Positions 31,976 to 36,671 of a stretch of DNA of 36,671 nt are shown in pieces. The stretch is taken from NCBI GenBank assembly GCA_964533275.1, contig CAZHJK010000025.1:1-36671 (forward strand), in the 5' to 3' direction. The stretch is from CAZHJK01 sp964533275. Lineage in GTDB: Bacteria > Bacillota > Clostridia > Eubacteriales > Garciellaceae. How positions within the stretch are numbered: the stretch's first letter is position 1; every line of letters begins with the position of its first letter. The notes below the pieces were generated by a model, which searched no databases, was not told where the DNA came from, and saw nothing but the letters and a program-made list of their open reading frames with translations. A program made the position numbers and the translations under genes.

Positions 31976-33508
31976 ATGTTATCAAAAGTTCATAGTTGTG
32001 CATTAGTTGGAATAGAGGGTCATATTGTAGAAGTTGAAGTAGACATATCTAATGGTTTACCTTCTTTTTCTTTAGTTGGTTTACCAGATATAGCATTAAA
32101 AGAATCTAAAGAAAGAGTATACTCAGCAATAAAAAATAATGGATTTCAATACCCAATGAAACACATTACAGTTAATTTAGCACCTGCAGATTTGAAAAAA
32201 GAAGGTCCTGCCTATGATTTACCAATAGCCATTGGAATATTATGTGCCTCCGAGCAACTTAAACTCAATGACCTTTCAAATACAGCTTTCGTAGGTGAAT
32301 TGTCCCTTAACGGAGATATTCGTCCTATACATGGTGTTCTTTCTATGTGTATAGAATTATACAATAAAGGAGTTAAAAATCTTATTTTACCCGCAGAAAA
32401 TGCTATCGAAGCATCTTTAGTAAAGGGCTTAAATGTTCTACCTGCAAATCATATAATGAGAGCTATTAAACATTTAACAAAAGAAGATACTATATCTCCT
32501 ATTCCTTGTAGTATAGATTCATATCTTTTTAATAACTTATATTATAGTGAGGATTTAAACGAAGTAAAAGGACAAGAAAATGTAAAAAGAGCACTTGAAA
32601 TAGCTGCTTCAGGGGCACATAACCTACTAATGATTGGACCTCCTGGTTCCGGTAAGACAATGCTTGCTCAACGATTACCTACTATTTTGCCTAATATGAC
32701 CATAGAAGAATCATTGCAAGTTACTAAAATATATAGTATCGCTGGATTATTACCAAATTCAACACCATTAATTACTAATAGACCTTTTCGTTCTCCTCAC
32801 CATACAATTTCATCTGTATCTTTAGTTGGGGGCGGAAGAATACCAAAACCTGGGGAAATTTCGTTATCTCATCTAGGTGTTTTGTTTTTAGACGAACTAC
32901 CTGAATTTCAAAAAAATGCATTAGAAGTATTAAGACAACCATTGGAAGAAAAAAAAGTTACTATATCTAGAGTAAATGCAACCTTAAGTTATCCTGCAAA
33001 TTTTATGCTAGTGGCAAGTATGAACCCTTGTCCTTGTGGATATTATGGAGATAATAACCATCAATGCAGTTGTACTGACAGACAAATACATAACTATTTA
33101 AATAAAATTTCTGGTCCATTACTGGACAGAATTGATATTCATGTTGAAGTTAAAGCAACAAAATATGAACACTTAAAGGGCAAAACTAAAGGTGAAAGTT
33201 CAATAGAGATTAGAGAAAAAGTTAATAAAGCACGCTCCATACAATTAGACCGCTATAAGGATAAGAAAATACTATTTAACTCACACCTTACGCCAAAGGA
33301 TATTCAGAGATATTGTTACTTGGGGCAAAAAGAAAGTGCTATAATGAAAAAAGCTTTTAATAGTTTAAGGCTTAGTGCAAGAGCTTACCATAGAATTTTG
33401 AAGCTAGCAAGAACAATAGCGGATATAGAACAATGCGATACAATAAATGTTTATCATTTAAGTGAAGCTATACAATATAGAAATTTAGATAGAAAATTTT
33501 GGGTTTAA
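31976..33508 (+). CDS. yifB: YifB/ComM-family magnesium-chelatase-like AAA+ ATPase
   Basis: This AAA+ ATPase belongs to the Mg-chelatase-like group; the proteobacterial member ComM is a helicase aiding branch migration in transformation. The 510 residues include an N-terminal ChlI-like Lon-fold domain (about 1-170, with NGLPSFSLVGLPD and NLAPADLKKEGPAYDLPIA). The AAA+ core follows with Walker A GPPGSGKTML (221-230), Walker B LFLDELPEF (303-311) and a Cys cluster PCPCGYYGDNNHQCSC (351-366). A C-terminal Mg-chelatase helical domain ends in RNLDRKFWV. The ATG follows AGGAGGAG. It is the only plus-strand gene, divergent from dprA and convergent with yraN. Confidence 0.95.
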   Translation: MLSKVHSCALVGIEGHIVEVEVDISNGLPSFSLVGLPDIALKESKERVYSAIKNNGFQYPMKHITVNLAPADLKKEGPAYDLPIAIGILCASEQLKLNDLSNTAFVGELSLNGDIRPIHGVLSMCIELYNKGVKNLILPAENAIEASLVKGLNVLPANHIMRAIKHLTKEDTISPIPCSIDSYLFNNLYYSEDLNEVKGQENVKRALEIAASGAHNLLMIGPPGSGKTMLAQRLPTILPNMTIEESLQVTKIYSIAGLLPNSTPLITNRPFRSPHHTISSVSLVGGGRIPKPGEISLSHLGVLFLDELPEFQKNALEVLRQPLEEKKVTISRVNATLSYPANFMLVASMNPCPCGYYGDNNHQCSCTDRQIHNYLNKISGPLLDRIDIHVEVKATKYEHLKGKTKGESSIEIREKVNKARSIQLDRYKDKKILFNSHLTPKDIQRYCYLGQKESAIMKKAFNSLRLSARAYHRILKLARTIADIEQCDTINVYHLSEAIQYRNLDRKFWV

Positions 33509-33531
33509 ATAATTAGTTATAAAAAATTCGT

Positions 33532-33897
33532 CTATGTGATTGAAAAAGCATTGGGAATAATATTAATATCTTTAATAACCTTATCAATTAGCCAAACTTC
33601 AACAATATCAAAACGTATATTTTCATTATATTTATTTTTTAACTGCAGATAATATAATGCAGTTTTAATTAATCTTTTTTGCTTAGATTTATTAACCGCT
33701 TGGGCTGGTGTTCCATACATATTATTTTTTCTAGTCTTTACCTCTACAAAAACAATAGTATTCTTATGATAGGCTATTATATCTATTTCTCCTAGTTTAC
33801 AACTAAAGTTTAATTCTAATATTTTATAATTATATTTCTTTAAATATTTTGCAGCTGCTAGCTCTCCTGTTTTTCCAATTTCTAAATGCTGGGCCAT
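33532..33897 (-). CDS. yraN: YraN/UPF0102 family putative endonuclease-fold protein
   Basis: This 121-residue protein has the restriction-endonuclease-like fold. It shows GKTGELAAAKYLKKYNY at the N terminus and the nuclease-fold core CKLGEIDIIA...IVFVEVKTRK, with the D and ExK residues conserved. Nuclease activity is inferred from the fold only; the function is not established. The longest frame begins with a TTG at 33912, inside the rnhB stop region. The ATG at 33897, preceded by GGGAG at eight bases and four bases after rnhB, is the better start. The gene ends 23 bases from the convergent yifB with no visible terminator between them. Confidence 0.9.
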   Translation of the reverse strand: MAQHLEIGKTGELAAAKYLKKYNYKILELNFSCKLGEIDIIAYHKNTIVFVEVKTRKNNMYGTPAQAVNKSKQKRLIKTALYYLQLKNKYNENIRFDIVEVWLIDKVIKDINIIPNAFSIT

Positions 33898-33901
33898 TTT
33901 A

Positions 33902-34681
33902 TCAACTCCCAATGATATTTCTAAGAAAAGTCTTTCTATGAATATTTAAAGAACCAAAGTCTATAATTGCATTTCGATGTTCTTCTGTTCCATAACCCTT
34001 ATTCTTATTAAAAGCATATTGAGGATAATATTCATGATAATTATCCATTATTCTATCTCTTGTTACCTTCGCAATTATGCTAGCTGCTGCAATGGATATT
34101 GATTTACTATCGCCTTTTATAATAGATAATTGCTTAATTGGAATATTCTCACATTTCATTGCATCAATTAATAGTATATCAGGCTTATTTTTTAAGTTAT
34201 TAACTGCATTATACATACTCAACTTAGTTGCTTGATAAATATTTATATCATCAATAACTTGAGAATTAACAATGCCTATTCCCACATCCAAAGCATATTT
34301 CTGAATTAAATTATATAATTCCTCTCTTTTTTGAGGAGTTAATTTTTTTGAGTCATTAATATATAATATATTAAAATCTTTTGGTAAGATAACTGCCGCA
34401 CTAACAACTGGTCCTGCTAAAGGACCTCTTCCTACTTCATCTATTCCAGCAATAAGATTATAGCCCTTACTAAAAGCCTTGTTTTCGTAATATTTTAAAT
34501 TCTCTGTACGAATTATTTCCCTTTGGTAATTAATGAACTTTCTATGTAAACTTGTTGCATAACTTTGAACAGTTTTTCTACTATCTTCTTGTAATAGTTT
34601 AACTAATTTAGGGTATTGTTCTATGGGAAGAGAATTAAAATACTCCTTTATTTCAATCAAATTCATATTTTTAAACTTCAA
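33902..34681 (-). CDS. rnhB: Ribonuclease HII
   Basis: It cleaves RNA in RNA-DNA hybrids and single ribonucleotides in DNA; in low-GC Gram-positives it often serves with RNase HIII. It has about 259 residues. The N-terminal helical extension (about 1-75) is typical of Firmicutes RNase HII. The catalytic core starts at LIAGIDEVGRGPLAGPVV, with the DEDD site (DEVGRG, DSKKLTPQKRE, IDAMK, AAASIIAKVTRD). Three starts compete: ATG 34696 (no Shine-Dalgarno), TTG 34681 (GGGGGA upstream, chosen) and ATG 34666 (MNLIEIKEY, best match to the B. subtilis terminus). It lies between rbgA and yraN. Confidence 0.95.
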   Translation of the reverse strand: MKFKNMNLIEIKEYFNSLPIEQYPKLVKLLQEDSRKTVQSYATSLHRKFINYQREIIRTENLKYYENKAFSKGYNLIAGIDEVGRGPLAGPVVSAAVILPKDFNILYINDSKKLTPQKREELYNLIQKYALDVGIGIVNSQVIDDINIYQATKLSMYNAVNNLKNKPDILLIDAMKCENIPIKQLSIIKGDSKSISIAAASIIAKVTRDRIMDNYHEYYPQYAFNKNKGYGTEEHRNAIIDFGSLNIHRKTFLRNIIGS

Positions 34682-34724
34682 AATAATTTCCCCCATTTTA
34701 ATTATTAAGAAAAAAACCTACTTC

Positions 34725-35567
34725 TTATGGTTTCTCTAATGAAATCTTACCTATTTTACTCTTTCTAAATTCATCTAGTAACATTTCAGATGTTCTTAAA
34801 TAATCTGGTTCTCCACCCTTCACAATAAATCCTCTATTTATAGTGATATCCTTTAGAATATCAATGGTTTCTTTTTTTATTGTTTGTAATTTGTATCTTT
34901 TAATTAAAAGTTCAGGGTAATTTTCTTTTAAGAATTCCAAAAATTGAAATGCTAATTCTTCTTGATCCAATATTTCATCTTTTATAGACCCAATCCATGC
35001 AAGTTTGAGTCCTACATCAGCATCTTCAAATTTTGGCCATAATATACCTGGAGTATCTAGCAATTCAACTTTTTCATTTAGTCTTATCCATTGTTTACCC
35101 TTTGTTACACCAGGCTTATTACCTGTTTTTGCACTTGATTTACCAGCAATTTTATTTATAAATGTTGATTTGCCAACATTAGGGATTCCTATTATCATGC
35201 AACGAATGGGTTTATGTTTCCTACCTCGTTTTGCTAATCTATCCATTTTTTCCTTCATAATTAATTCTAAACTTTTAATGGTTTTATCAATACCTTTTCC
35301 AGTAATAGAATTTATAAATATATTATCAATATTTTTTTTGCCAAAGTATTCTTCCCATTGTTTGTTAATAATTGGATCTGATAAATCTGACTTATTTAAT
35401 ACCATTAACCTTGGCTTATTACCAATCATTTCATCCACATCAGGATTCCTACTGCTATTAGGCACTCTAGAATCTAATATTTCTATAACTATATCTACTA
35501 AATTTAGATTTTCTTTTATAAGCCGTTTGGTTTTAGTCATATGACCAGGATACCATTGTATATTCAT
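34725..35567 (-). CDS. rbgA: Ribosome biogenesis GTPase RbgA (YlqF), circularly permuted
   Basis: It is a late 50S assembly GTPase, essential in B. subtilis. The 280-residue protein has the circularly permuted G-motif order of the YlqF/YawG family. G4 (NKSD in VLNKSDLSD) precedes G1 (GIPNVGKSTFIN) and G3 (DTPGILWPKFED), and GNKPGVTKGKQWI lies between. A C-terminal ANTAR-like helical domain with NRGFIVKGGEPDY follows. The reading frame opens at a GTG (35576) that forms part of the Shine-Dalgarno AAAGGTGA; the ATG at 35567, five bases on, is the start. It lies six bases after lepB. Confidence 0.97.
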   Translation of the reverse strand: MNIQWYPGHMTKTKRLIKENLNLVDIVIEILDSRVPNSSRNPDVDEMIGNKPRLMVLNKSDLSDPIINKQWEEYFGKKNIDNIFINSITGKGIDKTIKSLELIMKEKMDRLAKRGRKHKPIRCMIIGIPNVGKSTFINKIAGKSSAKTGNKPGVTKGKQWIRLNEKVELLDTPGILWPKFEDADVGLKLAWIGSIKDEILDQEELAFQFLEFLKENYPELLIKRYKLQTIKKETIDILKDITINRGFIVKGGEPDYLRTSEMLLDEFRKSKIGKISLEKP

Positions 35568-35572
35568 TATAT

Positions 35573-36103
35573 TCACCTTTTTCTATTTAATATGCCCACA
35601 GACTCTATTGGCCATATTCTAATTATAGCTTTGCCTTTTATATTATCTTCATCTAAAAATCCAACATCTGAATATCTGCTGTCACGACTACTATTTCTAT
35701 TATCTCCTAATACAAAAAAACTATTTTCAGGCACAATTACTTCTGAAAAATCATTTAACTGCTTATCGTTAATATATGGCTCTTCTATTTTTTTATTATT
35801 GATATATAAATAATTATTCTTTATTTCAACTTTATCCCCTTCTTTAGCCACAATACGCTTGATAAAGTCCAAGTTTTCGTCAGCAGGATATTTGAAAATT
35901 ATAATATCTCCTATATTAGGTTCCTTATAATTAATCTTGCTCACAATTAATCTATCTTTATCATGAAGAGTTGGATACATAGAATTCCCATCAACTTCAA
36001 TGATATCAAACAAAAAAAACTTTATAATATAAGCTATTACTACTGCAAATACTATCGCCTGAACCCACTCAACCCATTCATGATTTTTGGATTTAATAAT
36101 CAT
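35573..36103 (-). CDS. lepB: Type I signal peptidase (SipS-like)
   Basis: It removes signal peptides from exported pre-proteins at the outer face of the membrane. The 176-residue Gram-positive form has one N-terminal transmembrane segment (about 12-32). The Ser-Lys dyad is Ser41 in VDGNSMYPTL and Lys82 in FIKRIVAKEGD, with the structural motif GDNRNSSRDSRYSDVGF. The ATG follows AAGGGG. Placing lepB between rplS and rbgA is common in Clostridia; B. subtilis lacks it there. Confidence 0.96.
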   Translation of the reverse strand: MIIKSKNHEWVEWVQAIVFAVVIAYIIKFFLFDIIEVDGNSMYPTLHDKDRLIVSKINYKEPNIGDIIIFKYPADENLDFIKRIVAKEGDKVEIKNNYLYINNKKIEEPYINDKQLNDFSEVIVPENSFFVLGDNRNSSRDSRYSDVGFLDEDNIKGKAIIRIWPIESVGILNRKR

Positions 36104-36134
36104 TTAATTACCCCTTCTATTACTACTTTTTTGA

Positions 36135-36159
36135 AAAAGAAAAGGACTGTAAACAGTCC
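36135..36159 (-). terminator. Intrinsic terminator after rplS
   Basis: On the minus strand, the stem GGACTG/CAGTCC (36154-36159 with 36144-36149, loop TTTA) begins at the base after the rplS stop. It is followed by TTTTCTTTTTC. It lies about 30 bases before the lepB ATG. Confidence 0.85.
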
Positions 36160-36501
36160 CTATTTTTTCTCTTTAACTTTTGTAGCTTTTCCAATACGAT
36201 CACGAAGATAATTAAGTTTAGCTTTTCTAACTTTACCTCTTCGAGTAACTTCAATTTTTTCAATTCTTGGAGAATGTAAAGGAAATGTTCTTTCAACACC
36301 AACGCCATATGAGATCTTTCTTACAGTAAAAGTTTCTTTTAAACCACCGTTTTGTCTTTTTAGAACTGTACCTTCAAAAATTTGAATTCTTTCTCTTTTG
36401 CCTTCAACAACCTTAGCATGAACTTTTACTGTATCCCCTACATTAAAATTCGGAATATCATTTCTAATTTGTTGTTGTTCGATTGATGTAATTATATTCA
36501 T
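36160..36501 (-). CDS. rplS: 50S ribosomal protein L19
   Basis: L19 lies at the 30S-50S interface. The 113-residue sequence has FNVGDTVKVHAKVVEGKRERIQIFEGTV, the FTVRKISYGVGVERTFPLHSP segment and KIEVTRRGKVRKAKLNYLRD, all diagnostic. The ATG follows AAGGAGG. It has its own promoter (36573-36601) and a short structured leader, and is closed by a terminator before lepB. Confidence 0.98.
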   Translation of the reverse strand: MNIITSIEQQQIRNDIPNFNVGDTVKVHAKVVEGKRERIQIFEGTVLKRQNGGLKETFTVRKISYGVGVERTFPLHSPRIEKIEVTRRGKVRKAKLNYLRDRIGKATKVKEKK

Positions 36502-36566
36502 TTATTTGCCTCCTTCCTTACTAGACGTTCTTATTCTTTATAGAATAGAGGACCGCCCTGGATAAC
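36502..36566 (-). ncRNA. Candidate L19 ribosomal-protein leader
   Basis: The ~65-base leader between the predicted start and the rplS ATG includes a perfect TATTCT/AGAATA hairpin (36532-36537 with 36542-36547) and a CCAGGGCGGTCC block just upstream of it. A structured L19 leader is known in low-GC Gram-positives. Size and layout fit, but I could not align it to the family model. Confidence 0.5.
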
Positions 36567-36572
36567 ATTGAA

Positions 36573-36601
36573 ATTATATCATAGATATATTTCTAATACA
36601 A
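36573..36601 (-). promoter_or_regulatory. Predicted sigma-A promoter for rplS
   Basis: On the minus strand, TTGTAT (36596-36601) is followed after 17 bases by a perfect TATAAT (36573-36578) with an extended TGA. It lies about 72 bases upstream of the rplS ATG. Confidence 0.65.
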
Positions 36602-36640
36602 TAAATTTAATCATATTCCAGCTCCAACGAGCAAATTTTT

Positions 36641-36671
36641 TTATCTACCTATAAATCTAATAAATTCCCTT
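36641..36671 (-). CDS. Possible C-terminal tail of the upstream gene (partial)
   Basis: In one minus-strand frame the last ten codons of the window run open from the right edge to a TAA at 36641-36643, giving an end REFIRFIGR. The other two frames stop sooner. The gene upstream of rplS in related genomes is trmD or a neighbouring RNA methyltransferase. Too little is present to identify it. Confidence 0.25.
   Translation of the reverse strand, partial: REFIRFIGR

Noticed and set aside
35005..35544. Plus-strand 179-codon frame opposite rbgA
   Set aside because: It is antisense to conserved GTPase motifs and has no family resemblance or Shine-Dalgarno; rbgA fully explains the region.
36123..36308. 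61-codon minus-strand frame inside rplS
   Set aside because: It is a low-complexity out-of-frame overlap with rplS and its terminator.
36602..36640. GCTC/GAGC hairpin with a T-run on the plus strand
   Set aside because: Only four base pairs with AAA between stem and T-run, and no plus-strand gene upstream needs it.
1..36671. Defence system, mobile element, CRISPR or biosynthetic cluster
   Set aside because: Every reading frame with support belongs to a housekeeping or sporulation family; no transposase, integrase, repeat array or toxin-antitoxin pair was seen.

Overview
The window is a low-GC, AT-rich chromosomal segment from a Gram-positive bacterium of the Firmicutes, most likely a spore-forming member of the Clostridia or Tissierellia. 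The basis is the gene content and order: PolC-type replicase, CodY, YlxR/YlxQ, RbgA, SipS-like signal peptidase, and the sporulation-linked YlxY, YmxH and TepA. Ribosome-binding sites are strong (GGAGG or GGGGG type) and TTG/GTG starts are frequent. I count 37 complete protein genes, 36 of them on the minus strand. Only the YifB-like AAA+ gene (31976-33508) is on the plus strand. There are no tRNA or rRNA genes, CRISPR arrays, insertion sequences or prophage genes, and no gene-free stretch longer than about 200 bases.

Reading in transcription order (right to left), block A (36.6-33.5 kb) is rplS, lepB, rbgA, rnhB and yraN, covering ribosome assembly, protein export and RNA/DNA hybrid removal. 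Block B (33.5-28.4 kb) is the plus-strand yifB, divergent from dprA, followed by topA. Block C (28.4-24.2 kb) is codY, rpsB, tsf, pyrH, frr and an unassigned 68-residue protein. Block D (24.1-18.4 kb) is uppS, cdsA, dxr, rseP, ispG and a GT2 glycosyltransferase, covering the isoprenoid (MEP) pathway, lipid carrier and phospholipid synthesis, and membrane proteolysis. Block E (18.4-6.1 kb) is polC, rimP, nusA, ylxR, ylxQ, infB, rbfA, nrnA, truB, ribF and rpsO, covering replication, transcription elongation and translation initiation. Block F (6.0-0.1 kb) is pnp, ylxY, dut, ymxH, dapG and tepA, covering RNA decay, nucleotide hygiene, diaminopimelate/lysine supply and sporulation.

This follows the Bacillus subtilis dprA-topA / codY / rpsB-to-pnp / tepA order, with many B. 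subtilis genes absent (hslUV, the flagellar operon, proS, ylxP, mlpA, asd, dapA). Clostridia-style insertions are present (lepB, ispG, nrnA, dut, a glycosyltransferase). The transcription units are delimited by visible intrinsic terminators after rplS, tsf, the 68-residue gene, polC, rpsO, pnp and tepA. Good sigma-A-type promoters lie before rplS, topA, codY, rpsB, dxr, rpsO and dut.

I did not find a novel multi-gene system; this is a core housekeeping region. The points most worth a second look are a polysaccharide-deacetylase-like protein lacking the catalytic Asp pair, the unassigned 68-residue protein, a terminator-like hairpin just ahead of uppS, a near-consensus CodY box ahead of codY, and ribosomal-protein mRNA leaders ahead of rplS, rpsO and rpsB. 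Several starts (tepA, ylxY, infB, rpsB, yraN, rnhB, rbgA) were placed downstream of the longest reading frame because of Shine-Dalgarno position.
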